64,000 nt of DNA from Auanema rhodensis (GCA_964057225.1 OZ059897.1:22630001-22694000), one strand, 5' to 3'; counted from the first letter of the stretch, positions 13,729-27,456 are shown. Notes: a model not told the origin generated them from the letters alone. Numbers and translations are program-made.

Positions 13729-15669
13729 AAAGTCATGGTTACCATTCACCAATATCAATAAAAATTTGTTTTTAGACTAATATGGACATGGGGAATCTAA
13801 TTTTGAAAACCGCATCTCTTTATCTTTCACGTGAAGCGAGTTACATACCAAGTGCACATCACGTGTACATTTAATTAGCATAAATTAAAGTTCACGTAAA
13901 TTTCAAAGTCATAGTTACCATGAAGCAATATCAATAAAAATTTGTTTTTAGACTAATATGGACATGGGGAATCTAATTTTGAAAACCGCATCTCTTTATC
14001 TTTCACGTGAAGCGAGTTACATACCAAGTGCACATCACGTGTACATTTAATTAGCATAAATTAAAGTTCACGTAAATTTCAAAGTCATGGTTACCATGAA
14101 CTAATATCAATAAAAATTTGTTTTTAGACTAATATGGACATGGGGAATCTAATTTTGAAAACCGCATCTCTTTATCTTTCACGTGAAGCGAGTTACATAC
14201 CAAGTGCACATCACGTGTACATTTAATTAGCATAAATTAAAGTTCACGTAAATTTCAAAGTCATGGTTACCATGAACCAATATCAATAAAAATTTGTTTT
14301 TAGACTAATATGGACATGGGGAATCTAATTTTGAAAACCGCATCTCTTTATCTTTCACGTGAAGCGAGTTACATACCAAGTGCACATCACGTGTACATTT
14401 AATTAGCATAAATTAAAGTTCACGTAAATTTCAAAGTCATGGTTACCATGAACTAATATCAATAAAAATTTGTTTTTAGACTAATATGGACATGGGGAAT
14501 CTAATTTTGAAAACCGCATCTCTTTATCTTTCACGTGAAGCGAGTTACATACCAAGTGCACATCACGTGTACATTTAATTAGCATAAATTAAAGTTCACG
14601 TAAATTTCAAAGTCATGGTTACCATGAACCAATATCAATAAAAATTTGTTTTTAGACTAATATGGACATGGGGAATCTAATTTTGAAAACCGCATCTCTT
14701 TATCTTTCACGTGAAGCGAGTTACATACCAAGTGCACATCACGTGTACATTTAATTAGCATAAATTAAAGTTCACGTAAATTTCAAAGTCATGGTTACCA
14801 TTCACCAATATCAATAAAAATTTGTTTTTAGACTAATATGGACATGGGGAATCTAATTTTGAAAACCGCATCTCTTTATCTTTCACGTGAAGCGAGTTAC
14901 ATACCAAGTGCACATCACGTGTACATTTAATTAGCATAAATTAAAGTTCACGTAAATTTCAAAGTCATAGTTACCATGAAGCAATATCAATAAAAATTTG
15001 TTTTTAGACTAATATGGACATGGGGAATCTAATTTTGAAAACCGCATCTCTTTATCTTTCACGTGAAGCGAGTTACATACCAAGTGCACATCACGTGTAC
15101 ATTTATTTAGCATAAATTAAAGTTCACGTAAATTTCAAAGTCATGGTTACCATGAACCAATATCAATAAAAATTTGTTTTTAGACTAATATGGACATGGG
15201 GAATCTAATTTTGAAAACCGCATTTCTTTATCTTTCACGTGAAGCGAGTTACATACCAAGAGCACATCACGTGTACATTTAATTAGCATAAATTAAAGTT
15301 CACGTAAATTTCAAAGTCATGGTTACCATGCACCAATATCAATAAAAATTTGTTTTTAGACTAATATGGACATGAGGAATCTAATTTTGAAAACCGCATC
15401 TCTTTATCTTTCACGTGAAGCGAGTTACATACCAAGTGCACATCACGTGTACATTTAATTAGCATAAATTAAAGTTCACGTAAATTTCAAAGTCATGGTT
15501 ACCATGAAGCAATATCAATAAAAATTTGTTTTTAGACTAATATGGACATGGGGAATCTAATTTTGAAAACCGCATCTCTTTATCTTTCACGTGAAGCGAG
15601 TTACATACCAAGTGCACATCACGTGTACATTTAATTAGCATAAATTAAAGTTCACGTAAATTTCAAAGT

Positions 15670-15682
15670 CATGGTTACCATG
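15670..15682. repeat. Dyad CATGGT-T-ACCATG (unit positions 6-18, shown in reference unit)
   Basis: Arms CATGGT and ACCATG are exact reverse complements around one central T. The motif or a one-base variant is present in every unit. It contains a GGTTACC core (a BstEII-type GGTNACC site), giving a regular 176-bp ladder of such sites. Variants that break the dyad occur in minority subfamilies: G9 to A (for example units 1409, 3345, 5105), T8 to C (52274, 54562), A7 to G (51746, 53682), G18 to T (9505, 11441). This shows the dyad is common but not strictly maintained. Confidence 0.9.
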
Positions 15683-15686
15683 AACC
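15683..15686. repeat. Hypervariable tetranucleotide (unit positions 19-22)
   Basis: These four bases, just right of the dyad, are the most variable site of the unit. I see aacc, aagc, aact, cacc, caca, tacc and aacg in different units. Their order along the array gives the unit string from which higher-order repeats can be read. Proportions change along the window: aagc is frequent in the first 8 kb, aacc and aact in 14-49 kb, and cacc from about 49 kb on. Confidence 0.85.
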
Positions 15687-15760
15687 AATATCAATAAAAA
15701 TTTGTTTTTAGACTAATATGGACATGGGGAATCTAATTTTGAAAACCGCATCTCTTTATC

Positions 15761-15777
15761 TTTCACGTGAAGCGAGT
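15761..15777 (+). other. Partial CENP-B-box-like match (unit positions 97-113)
   Basis: Set against the mammalian CENP-B box pattern NTTCGNNNNANNCGGGN, this stretch reads T-TTCA-CGTG-A-AG-CGAG-T. It matches seven of the nine fixed positions; both mismatches are G to A. The match overlaps the TTCACGTGAA palindrome. Assuming equal base frequencies, I would expect roughly 0.4-0.5 matches this good by chance in 176 bp on two strands, so the resemblance is not significant alone. Units with A106 to G or G110 to A lose further fixed positions. Confidence 0.25.
15762..15771. repeat. 10-bp perfect palindrome TTCACGTGAA with CACGTG core (unit positions 98-107)
   Basis: TTCACGTGAA equals its own reverse complement. 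The core CACGTG is the canonical E-box/G-box recognised by many bHLH (and in plants bZIP) proteins, and occurs in nearly every unit. Minority variants break it: C102 to A in units 8097 and 10033, A106 to G in units 19889, 21121, 21825, 24817 and 26401, T98 to C in units such as 55442 and 56850. Binding by any protein is not shown by the sequence. Confidence 0.85.
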
Positions 15778-15787
15778 TACATACCAA

Positions 15788-15804
15788 GTGCACATCACGT
15801 GTAC
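15788..15804. repeat. Imperfect stem-loop/dyad around second CACGTG (unit positions 124-140)
   Basis: GTGCAC at 124-129 can pair with GTGTAC at 135-140 (five Watson-Crick pairs and one G-T), leaving a five-base loop. The right part contains a second CACGTG at 132-137. GTGCAC is itself a six-base palindrome. This is one of the better conserved parts of the unit; the main variants are T125 to A (as in units 1, 1585, 15137), C132 to A (44002, 46642, 50162) and C134 to A (49634, 50514). Folding is an inference. Confidence 0.6.
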
Positions 15805-18800
15805 ATTTAATTAGCATAAATTAAAGTTCACGTAAATTTCAAAGTCATGGTTACCATGAACTAATATCAATAAAAATTTGTTTTTAGACTAATATGGACA
15901 TGGGGAATCTAATTTTGAAAACCGCATCTCTTTATCTTTCACGTGAAGCGAGTTACATACCAAGTGCACATCACGTGTACATTTAATTAGCATAAATTAA
16001 AGTTCACGTAAATTTCAAAGTCATGGTTACCATGAACCAATATCAATAAAAATTTGTTTTTAGACTAATATGGACATGGGGAATCTAATTTTGAAAACCG
16101 CATCTCTTTATCTTTCACGTGAAGCGAGTTACATACCAAGTGCACATCACGTGTACATTTAATTAGCATAAATTAAAGTTCACGTAAATTTCAAAGTCAT
16201 GGTTACCATGAACTAATATCAATAAAAATTTGTTTTTAGACTAATATGGACATGGGGAATCTAATTTTGAAAACCGCATCTCTTTATCTTTCACGTGAAG
16301 CGAGTTACATACCAAGTGCACATCACGTGTACATTTAATTAGCATAAATTAAAGTTCACGTAAATTTCAAAGTCATGGTTACCATGAACCAATATCAATA
16401 AAAATTTGTTTTTAGACTAATATGGACATGGGGAATCTAATTTTGAAAACCGCATCTCTTTATCTTTCACGTGAAGCGAGTTACATACCAAGTGCACATC
16501 ACGTGTACATTTAATTAGCATAAATTAAAGTTCACGTAAATTTCAAAGTCATGGTTACCATGAACTAATATCAATAAAAATTTGTTTTTAGACTAATATG
16601 GACATGGGGAATCTAATTTTGAAAACCGCATCTCTTTATCTTTCACGTGAAGCGAGTTACATACCAAGTGCACATCACGTGTACATTTAATTAGCATAAA
16701 TTAAAGTTCACGTAAATTTCAAAGTCATGGTTACCATGAACCAATATCAATAAAAATTTGTTTTTAGACTAATATGGACATGGGGAATCTAATTTTGAAA
16801 ACCGCATCTCTTTATCTTTCACGTGAAGCGAGTTACATACCAAGTGCACATCACGTGTACATTTAATTAGCATAAATTAAAGTTCACGTAAATTTCAAAG
16901 TCATGGTTACCATGAACTAATATCAATAAAAATTTGTTTTTAGACTAATATGGACATGGGGAATCTAATTTTGAAAACCGCATCTCTTTATCTTTCACGT
17001 GAAGCGAGTTACATACCAAGTGCACATCACGTGTACATTTAATTAGCATAAATTAAAGTTCACGTAAATTTCAAAGTCATGGTTACCATGAACCAATATC
17101 AATAAAAATTTGTTTTTAGACTAATATGGACATGGGGAATCTAATTTTGAAAACCGCATCTCTTTATCTTTCACGTGAAGCGAGTTACATACCAAGTGCA
17201 CATCACGTGTACATTTAATTAGCATAAATTAAAGTTCACGTAAATTTCAAAGTCATGGTTACCATGAACTAATATCAATAAAAATTTGTTTTTAGACTAA
17301 TATGGACATGGGGAATCTAATTTTGAAAACCGCATCTCTTTATCTTTCACGTGAAGCGAGTTACATACCAAGTGCACATCACGTGTACATTTAATTAGCA
17401 TAAATTAAAGTTCACGTAAATTTCAAAGTCATGGTTACCATGAACCAATATCAATAAAAATTTGTTTTTAGACTAATATGGACATGGGGAATCTAATTTT
17501 GAAAACCGCATCTCTTTATCTTTCACGTGAAGCGAGTTACATACCAAGTGCACATCACGTGTACATTTAATTAGCATAAATTAAAGTTCACGTAAATTTC
17601 AAAGTCATGGTTACCATGAACTAATATCAATAAAAATTTGTTTTTAGACTAATATGGACATGGGGAATCTAATTTTGAAAACCGCATCTCTTTATCTTTC
17701 ACGTGAAGCGAGTTACATACCAAGTGCACATCACGTGTACATTTAATTAGCATAAATTAAAGTTCACGTAAATTTCAAAGTCATGGTTACCATGAACTAA
17801 TATCAATAAAAATTTGTTTTTAGACTAATATGGACATGGGGAATCTAATTTTGAAAACCGCATCTCTTTATCTTTCACGTGAAGCGAGTTACATACCAAG
17901 TGCACATCACGTGTACATTTAATTAGCATAAATTAAAGTTCACGTAAATTTCAAAGTCATGGTTACCATGCACCAATATCAATAAAAATTTGTTTTTAGA
18001 CTAATATGGACATGGGGAATCTAATTTTGAAAACCGCATCTCTTTATCTTTCACGTGAAGCGAGTTACATACCAAGTGCACATCACGTGTACATTTAATT
18101 AGCATAAATTAAAGTTCACGTAAATTTCAAAGTCATGGTTACCATGAACTAATATCAATAAAAATTTGTTTTTAGACTAATATGGACATGGGGAATCTAA
18201 TTTTGAAAACCGCATCTCTTTATCTTTCACGTGAAGCGAGTTACATACCAAGTGCACATCACGTGTACATTTAATTAGCATAAATTAAAGTTCACGTAAA
18301 TTTCAAAGTCATGGTTACCATGAACCAATATCAATAAAAATTTGTTTTTAGACTAATATGGACATGGGGAATCTAATTTTGAAAACCGCATCTCTTTATC
18401 TTTCACGTGAAGCGAGTTACATACCAAGTGCACATCACGTGTACATTTAATTAGCATAAATTAAAGTTCACGTAAATTTCAAAGTCATGGTTACCATGAA
18501 CCAATATCAATAAAAATTTGTTTTTAGACTAATATGGACATGGGGAATCTAATTTTGAAAACCGCATCTCTTTATCTTTCACGTGAAGCGAGTTACATAC
18601 CAAGTGCACATCACGTGTACATTTAATTAGCATAAATTAAAGTTCACGTAAATTTCAAAGTCATGGTTACCATGAACCAATATCAATAAAAATTTGTTTT
18701 TAGACTAATATGGACATGGGGAATCTAATTTTGAAAACCGCATCTCTTTATCTTTCACGTGAAGCGAGTTACATACCAAGTGCACATCACGTGTACATTT

Positions 18801-18832
18801 AATTAGCATAAATTAAAGTTCACGTAAATTTC

Positions 18833-20416
18833 AAAGTCATGGTTACCATGCACCAATATCAATAAAAATTTGTTTTTAGACTAATATGGACATGGGAAAT
18901 CTAATTTTGAAAACCGCATCTCTTTATCTTTCACGTGAAGCGAGTTACATACCAAGTGCACATCACGTGTACATTTAATTAGCATAAATTAAAGTTCACG
19001 TAAATTTCAAAGTCATGGTTACCATGAAGCAATATCAATAAAAATTTGTTTTTAGACTAATATGGACATGGGGAATCTAATTTTGAAAACCGCATCTCTT
19101 TATCTTTCACGTGAAGCGAGTTACATACCAAGAGCACATCACGTGTACATTTAATTAGCATAAATTAAAGTTCACGTAAATTTCAAAGTCATGGTTACCA
19201 TGAACCAATATCAATAAAAATTTGTTTTTAGACTAATATGGACATGGGGAATCTAATTTTGAAAACCGCATCTCTTCATCTTTCACGTGAAGCGAGTTAC
19301 ATACCAAGTGCACATCACGTGTACATTTAATTAGCATAAATTAAAGTTCACGTAAATTTCAAAGTCATGGTTACCATGCACCAATATTAATAAAAATTTG
19401 TTTTTAGACTAATATGAACATGGGGAATCTAATTTTGAAAACCGCATCTCTTTATCTTTCACGTGAAGCGAGTTACATACCAAGTGCACATCACGTGTAC
19501 ATTTAATTAGCATAAATTAAAGTTCACGTAAATTTCAAAGTCATGGTTACCATGAACCAATATCAATAAAAATTTGTTTTTAGACTAATATGGACATGGG
19601 GAATCTAATTTTGAAAACCGCATCTCTTCATCTTTCACGTGAAGCGAGTTACATACCAAGTGCACATCACGTGTACATTTAATTAGCATAAATTAAAGTT
19701 CACGTAAATTTCAAAGTCATGGTTACCATGCACAAATATCAATAAAAATTTGTTTTTAGACTAATATGGACATGGGGAATCTAATTTTGAAAACCGCATC
19801 TCCTTATCTTTCACGTGAAGCGAGTTACATACCAAGTGCACATCACGTGTACATTTAATTAGCATAAATTAAAGTTCACGTAAATTTCAAAGTCATGGTT
19901 ACCATGCACCAATATCAATAAAAATTTGTTTTTAGACTAATATGGACATGGGGAATCTAATTTTGAAAACCGCATCTCTTTATCTTTCACGTGGAGCGAG
20001 TTACATACCAAGTGCACATCACGTGTACATTTATTTAGCATAAATTAAAGTTCACGTAAATTTCAAAGTCATGGTTACCATTCACCAATATCAATAAAAA
20101 TTTGTTTTTAGACTAATATGGACATGGGGAATCTAATTTTGAAAACCGCATCTCTTTATCTTTCACGTGAAGCGAGTTACATACCAAGTGCACATCACGT
20201 GTACATTTAATTAGCATAAATTAAAGTTCACGTAAATTTCAAAGTCATAGTTACCATGAAGCAATATCAATAAAAATTTGTTTTTAGACTAATATGGACA
20301 TGGGGAATCTAATTTTGAAAACCGCATCTCTTTATCTTTCACGTGAAGCGAGTTACATACCAAGTGCACATCACGTGTACATTTATTTAGCATAAATTAA
20401 AGTTCACGTAAATTTC
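18833..20416. repeat. Diverged outlying copy of the 9-unit repeat C
   Basis: The last seven units (19185-20416) follow the order of the 9-unit repeat at 23761-26928: T93 to C; G57 to A; T93 to C; caca with T91 to C; A106 to G with A146 to T; G18 to T/A19 to C; G9 to A. The first two units differ (18833 has G65 to A; 19009 is aagc with T125 to A). The unit at 19361 has an additional private change making ATATTAAT. It lies 28 units left of the first tandem copy. Confidence 0.78.
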
Positions 20417-20768
20417 AAAGTCATGGTTACCATGAACCAATATCAATAAAAATTTGTTTTTAGACTAATATGGACATGGGGAATCTAATTTTGAAAACCG
20501 CATTTCTTTATCTTTCACGTGAAGCGAGTTACATACCAAGAGCACATCACGTGTACATTTAATTAGCATAAATTAAAGTTCACGTAAATTTCAAAGGCAT
20601 GGTTACCATGAAGCAATATCAATAAAAATTTGTTTTTAGACTAATATGGACATGGGGAATCTAATTTTGAAAACCGCATCTCTTTATCTTTCACGTGAAG
20701 CGAGTTACATACCAAGAGCACATCACGTGTACATTTAATTAGCATAAATTAAAGTTCACGTAAATTTC

Positions 20769-22176
20769 AAAGTCATGGTTACCATGAAGCAATATCAATA
20801 AAAATTTGTTTTTAGACTAATATGGACATGGGGAATCTAATTTTGAAAACCGCATCTCTTTATCTTTCACGTGAAGCGAGTTACGTACCAAGTGCACATC
20901 ACGTGTACATTTAATTAGCATTAATTAAAGTTCACGTAAATTTCAAAGTCATGGTTACCATGAACCAATATCAATAAAAATTTGTTTTTAGACTAATATG
21001 GACATGGGGAATCTAATTTTGAAAACCGCATCTCCTTATCTTTCACGTGAAGCGAGTTACATACGAAGTGCACATCACGTGTACATTTAATTAGCATAAA
21101 TTAAAGTTCACGTAAATTTCAAAGTCATGGTTACCATGCACCAATATCAATAAAAATTTGTTTTTAGACTAATATGGACATGGGGAATCTAATTTTGAAA
21201 ACCGCATCTCTTTATCTTTCACGTGGAGCGAGTTACATACCAAGTGCACGTCACGTGTACATTTATTTAGCATAAATTAAAGTTCACGTAAATTTCAAAG
21301 TCATGGTTACCATTCACCAATATCAATAAAAATTTGTTTTTAGACTAATATGGACATGGGGAATCTAATTTTGAAAACCGCATCTCTTTATCTTTCACGT
21401 GAAGCGAGTTACATACCAAGTGCACATCACGTGTACATTTAATTAGCATAAATTAAAGTTCACGTAAATTTCAAAGTCATGGTTACCATGAAGCAATATC
21501 AATAAAAATTTGTTTTTAGACTAATATGGACATGGGGAATCTAATTTTGAAAACCGCATCTCTTTATCTTTCACGTGAAGCGAGTTACGTACCAAGTGCA
21601 CATCACGTGTACATTTAATTAGCATTAATTAAAGTTCACGTAAATTTCAAAGTCATGGTTACCATGAACCAATATCAATAAAAATTTGTTTTTAGACTAA
21701 TATGGACATGGGGAATCTAATTTTGAAAACCGCATCTCCTTATCTTTCACGTGAAGCGAGTTACATACCAAGTGCACATCACGTGTACATTTAATTAGCA
21801 TAAATTAAAGTTCACGTAAATTTCAAAGTCATGGTTACCATGCACCAATATCAATAAAAATTTGTTTTTAGACTAATATGGACATGGGGAATCTAATTTT
21901 GAAAACTGCATCTCTTTATCTTTCACGTGGAGCGAGTTACATACCAAGTGCACATCACGTGTACATTTATTTAGCATAAATTAAAGTTCACGTAAATTTC
22001 AAAGTCATGGTTACCATTCACCAATATCAATAAAAATTTGTTTTTAGACTAATATGGACATGGGGAATCTAATTTTGAAAACCGCATCTCTTTATCTTTC
22101 ACGTGAAGCGAGTTACATACCAAGTGCACATCACGTGTACATTTAATTAGCATAAATTAAAGTTCACGTAAATTTC
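20769..22176. repeat. 4-unit block duplicated in tandem (2 x 704 bp)
   Basis: 20769-21472 and 21473-22176 share four units in order: aagc with A117 to G and A154 to T; aacc with T91 to C; cacc with A106 to G and A146 to T; and the G18 to T/A19 to C unit. Copy-specific changes: 20945 has C121 to G, 21121 has A130 to G, 21825 has C83 to T. A unit of the first type also occurs alone at 27457, where it carries the one-base insertion. Confidence 0.87.
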
Positions 22177-23760
22177 AAAGTCATAGTTACCATGAAGCAA
22201 TATCAATAAAAATTTGTTTTTAGACTAATATGGACATGGGGAATCTAATTTTGAAAACCGCATCTCTTTATCTTTCACGTGAAGCGAGTTACATACCAAG
22301 TGCACATCACGTGTACATTTAATTAGCATAAATTAAAGTTCACGTAAATTTCAAAGTCATGGTTACCATGAAGCAATATCAATAAAAATTTGTTTTTAGA
22401 CTAATATGGACATGGGGAATCTAATTTTGAAAACCGCATCTCTTTATCTTTCACGTGAAGCGAGTTACATACCAAGTGCACATCACGTGTACATTTAATT
22501 AGCATAAATTAAAGTTCACGTAAATTTCAAAGTCATGGTTACCATGAACCAATATCAATAAAAATTTGTTTTTAGACTAATATGGACATGGGGAATCTAA
22601 TTTTGAAAACCGCATCTCTTTATCTTTCACGTGAAGCGAGTTACATACCAAGTGCACATCACGTGTACATTTAATTAGCATAAATTAAAGTTCACGTAAA
22701 TTTCAAAGTCATGGTTACCATGAACTAATATCAATAAAAATTTGTTTTTAGACTAATATGGACATGGGGAATCTAATTTTGAAAACCGCATCTCTTTATC
22801 TTTCACGTGAAGCGAGTTACATACCAAGTGCACATCACGTGTACATTTAATTAGCATAAATTAAAGTTCACGTAAATTTCAAAGTCATGGTTACCATGAA
22901 CCAATATCAATAAAAATTTGTTTTTAGACTAATATGGACATGGGGAATCTAATTTTGAAAACCGCATCTCTTTATCTTTCACGTGAAGCGAGTTACATAC
23001 CAAGTGCACATCACGTGTACATTTAATTAGCATAAATTAAAGTTCACGTAAATTTCAAAGTCATGGTTACCATGAACTAATATCAATAAAAATTTGTTTT
23101 TAGACTAATATGGACATGGGGAATCTAATTTTGAAAACCGCATCTCTTTATCTTTCACGTGAAGCGAGTTACATACCAAGTGCACATCACGTGTACATTT
23201 AATTAGCATAAATTAAAGTTCACGTAAATTTCAAAGTCATGGTTACCATGAACCAATATCAATAAAAATTAGTTTTTAGACTAATATGGACATGGGGAAT
23301 CTAATTTTGAAAACCGCATCTCTTTATCTTTCACGTGAAGCGAGTTACATACCAAGTGCACATCACGTGTACATTTAATTAGCATAAATTAAAGTTCACG
23401 TAAATTTCAAAGTCATGGTTACCATGAACCAATATCAATAAAAATTTGTTTTTAGACTAATATGGACATGGGGAATCTAATTTTGAAAACCGCATCTCTT
23501 TATCTTTCACGTGAAGCGAGTTACATACCAAGTGCACATCACGTGTACATTTAATTAGCATAAATTAAAGTTCACGTAAATTTCAAAGTCATGGTTACCA
23601 TGAACCAATATCAATAAAAATTTGTTTTTAGACTAATATGGACATGGGGAATCTAATTTTGAAAACCGCATCTCTTTATCTTTCACGTGAAGCGAGTTAC
23701 ATACCAAGTGCACATCACGTGTACATTTAATTAGCATAAATTAAAGTTCACGTAAATTTC

Positions 23761-26700
23761 AAAGTCATGGTTACCATGCACCAATATCAATAAAAATTTG
23801 TTTTTAGACTAATATGGACATGGGGAATCTAATTTTGAAAACCGCATCTCTTTATCTTTCACGTGAAGCGAGTTACATACCAAGTGCACATCACGTGTAC
23901 ATTTAATTAGCATAAATTAAAGTTCACGTAAATTTCAAAGTCATGGTTACCATGCACCAATATCAATAAAAATTTGTTTTTAGACTAATATGAACATGGG
24001 GAATCTAATTTTGAAAACCGCATCTCTTTATCTTTCACGTGAAGCGAGTTACATACCAAGTGCACATCACGTGTACATTTAATTAGCATAAATTAAAGTT
24101 CACGTAAATTTCAAAGTCATGGTTACCATGAACCAATATCAATAAAAATTTGTTTTTAGACTAATATGGACATGGGGAATCTAATTTTGAAAACCGCATC
24201 TCTTCATCTTTCACGTGAAGCGAGTTACATACCAAGTGCACATCACGTGTACATTTAATTAGCATAAATTAAAGTTCACGTAAATTTCAAAGTCATGGTT
24301 ACCATGCACCAATATCAATAAAAATTTGTTTTTAGACTAATATGAACATGGGGAATCTAATTTTGAAAACCGCATCTCTTTATCTTTCACGTGAAGCGAG
24401 TTACATACCAAGTGCACATCACGTGTACATTTAATTAGCATAAATTAAAGTTCACGTAAATTTCAAAGTCATGGTTACCATGAACCAATATCAATAAAAA
24501 TTTGTTTTTAGACTAATATGGACATGGGGAATCTAATTTTGAAAACCGCATCTCTTCATCTTTCACGTGAAGCGAGTTACATACCAAGTGCACATCACGT
24601 GTACATTTAATTAGCATAAATTAAAGTTCACGTAAATTTCAAAGTCATGGTTACCATGCACAAATATCAATAAAAATTTGTTTTTAGACTAATATGGACA
24701 TGGGGAATCTAATTTTGAAAACCGCATCTCCTTATCTTTCACGTGAAGCGAGTTACATACCAAGTGCACATCACGTGTACATTTAATTAGCATAAATTAA
24801 AGTTCACGTAAATTTCAAAGTCATGGTTACCATGCACCAATATCAATAAAAATTTGTTTTTAGACTAATATGGACATGGGGAATCTAATTTTGAAAACCG
24901 CATCTCTTTATCTTTCACGTGGAGCGAGTTACATACCAAGTGCACATCACGTGTACATTTATTTAGCATAAATTAAAGTTCACGTAAATTTCAAAGTCAT
25001 GGTTACCATTCACCAATATCAATAAAAATTTGTTTTTAGACTAATATGGACATGGGGAATCTAATTTTGAAAACCGCATCTCTTTATCTTTCACGTGAAG
25101 CGAGTTACATACCAAGTGCACATCACGTGTACATTTAATTAGCATAAATTAAAGTTCACGTAAATTTCAAAGTCATAGTTACCATGAAGCAATATCAATA
25201 AAAATTTGTTTTTAGACTAATATGGACATGGGGAATCTAATTTTGAAAACCGCATCTCTTTATCTTTCACGTGAAGCGAGTTACATACCAAGTGCACATC
25301 ACGTGTACATTTAATTAGCATAAATTAAAGTTCACGTAAATTTCAAAGTCATGGTTACCATGCACCAATATCAATAAAAATTTGTTTTTAGACTAATATG
25401 GACATGGGGAATCTAATTTTGAAAACCGCATCTCTTTATCTTTCACGTGAAGCGAGTTACATACCAAGTGCACATCACGTGTACATTTAATTAGCATAAA
25501 TTAAAGTTCACGTAAATTTCAAAGTCATGGTTACCATGCACCAATATCAATAAAAATTTGTTTTTAGACTAATATGAACATGGGGAATCTAATTTTGAAA
25601 ACCGCATCTCTTTATCTTTCACGTGAAGCGAGTTACATACCAAGTGCACATCACGTGTACATTTAATTAGCATAAATTAAAGTTCACGTAAATTTCAAAG
25701 TCATGGTTACCATGAACCAATATCAATAAAAATTTGTTTTTAGACTAATATGGACATGGGGAATCTAATTTTGAAAACCGCATCTCTTCATCTTTCACGT
25801 GAAGCGAGTTACATACCAAGTGCACATCACGTGTACATTTAATTAGCATAAATTAAAGTTCACGTAAATTTCAAAGTCATGGTTACCATGCACCAATATC
25901 AATAAAAATTTGTTTTTAGACTAATATGAACATGGGGAATCTAATTTTGAAAACCGCATCTCTTTATCTTTCACGTGAAGCGAGTTACATACCAAGTGCA
26001 CATCACGTGTACATTTAATTAGCATAAATTAAAGTTCACGTAAATTTCAAAGTCATGGTTACCATGAACCAATATCAATAAAAATTTGTTTTTAGACTAA
26101 TATGGACATGGGGAATCTAATTTTGAAAACCGCATCTCTTCATCTTTCACGTGAAGCGAGTTACATACCAAGTGCACATCACGTGTACATTTAATTAGCA
26201 TAAATTAAAGTTCACGTAAATTTCAAAGTCATGGTTACCATGCACAAATATCAATAAAAATTTGTTTTTAGACTAATATGGACATGGGGAATCTAATTTT
26301 GAAAACCGCATCTCCTTATCTTTCACGTGAAGCGAGTTACATACCAAGTGCACATCACGTGTACATTTAATTAGCATAAATTAAAGTTCACGTAAATTTC
26401 AAAGTCATGGTTACCATGCACCAATATCAATAAAAATTTGTTTTTAGACTAATATGGACATGGGGAATCTAATTTTGAAAACCGCATCTCTTTATCTTTC
26501 ACGTGGAGCGAGTTACATACCAAGTGCACATCACGTGTACATTTATTTAGCATAAATTAAAGTTCACGTAAATTTCAAAGTCATGGTTACCATTCACCAA
26601 TATCAATAAAAATTTGTTTTTAGACTAATATGGACATGGGGAATCTAATTTTGAAAACCGCATCTCTTTATCTTTCACGTGAAGCGAGTTACATACCAAG

Positions 26701-26928
26701 TGCACATCACGTGTACATTTAATTAGCATAAATTAAAGTTCACGTAAATTTCAAAGTCATAGTTACCATGAAGCAATATCAATAAAAATTTGTTTTTAGA
26801 CTAATATGGACATGGGGAATCTAATTTTGAAAACCGCATCTCTTTATCTTTCACGTGAAGCGAGTTACATACCAAGTGCACATCACGTGTACATTTAATT
26901 AGCATAAATTAAAGTTCACGTAAATTTC
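23761..26928. repeat. 9-unit higher-order repeat C, two tandem copies (2 x 1584 bp)
   Basis: Copy 1 is 23761-25344 and copy 2 is 25345-26928. Both read: cacc; cacc with G57 to A; aacc with T93 to C; cacc with G57 to A; aacc with T93 to C; caca with T91 to C; cacc with A106 to G and A146 to T; the G18 to T/A19 to C unit; aagc with G9 to A. I saw no base difference between the two copies in the marker sites, so this is a very recent duplication or an assembly duplication. A third unit pair of the same start (cacc, cacc) follows at 26929. Confidence 0.9.
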
Positions 26929-27456
26929 AAAGTCATGGTTACCATGCACCAATATCAATAAAAATTTGTTTTTAGACTAATATGGACATGGGGAATCTAA
27001 TTTTGAAAACCGCATCTCTTTATCTTTCACGTGAAGCGAGTTACATACCAAGTGCACATCACGTGTACATTTAATTAGCATAAATTAAAGTTCACGTAAA
27101 TTTCAAAGTCATGGTTACCATGCACCAATATCAATAAAAATTTGTTTTTAGACTAATATGGACATGGGGAATCTAATTTTGAAAACCGCATCTCTTTATC
27201 TTTCACGTGAAGCGAGTTACATACCAAGAGCACATCACGTGTACATTTAATTAGCATAAATTAAAGTTCACGTAAATTTCAAAGTCATGGTTACCATGAA
27301 GCAATATCAATAAAAATTTGTTTTTAGACTAATATGGACATGGGGAATCTAATTTTGAAAACCGCATCTCTTTATCTTTCACGTGAAGCGAGTTACATAC
27401 CAAGTGCACATCACGTGTACATTTAATTAGCATAAATTAAAGTTCACGTAAATTTC

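Larger units (their letters stand above)
15665..15840. repeat. Representative (consensus-like) 176-bp satellite unit
   Basis: This unit carries the commonest base at each diagnostic site outside the variable bases 19-22, and is the reference for unit positions used in this annotation (unit position 1 = 15665). It contains 30 C and 26 G. Landmarks by unit position: dyad 6-18; variable tetranucleotide 19-22; A/T-tract pair 32-45; run GGGG 62-65; T4-G-A4 at 73-81; palindrome TTCACGTGAA 98-107; GTGCAC 124-129; CACGTG 132-137; TCACGT again at 164-169. CpG occurs at 83, 102, 109, 134 and 167. Since 176 is not a multiple of 3, any reading frame shifts from unit to unit, and stops occur in all frames, which argues against coding. 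Confidence 0.95.
15665..17776. repeat. 352-bp dimeric higher-order repeat, six copies
   Basis: Twelve successive units alternate aacc and aact at positions 19-22 with almost no other difference that I can see: aacc at 15665, 16017, 16369, 16721, 17073 and 17425, aact at 15841, 16193, 16545, 16897, 17249 and 17601. This is the most homogeneous stretch of the window and the simplest HOR. Shorter alternations of the same pair occur at 14081-14784, 22529-23232 and 36610-37313. Confidence 0.88.

Noticed and set aside
15696-15709. Promoter or terminator read from the A/T tracts (A5-T3-G-T5) of the unit
   Set aside because: A-tracts and T-runs are expected in a 68% A/T satellite. No supporting context exists, although bending of the DNA by these tracts is possible.
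15665-15840. Origin of the unit from duplication of an 88-bp half
   Set aside because: The two halves of the unit show no evident similarity when compared by eye; only the TCACGT motifs recur, at 32-33 bp.
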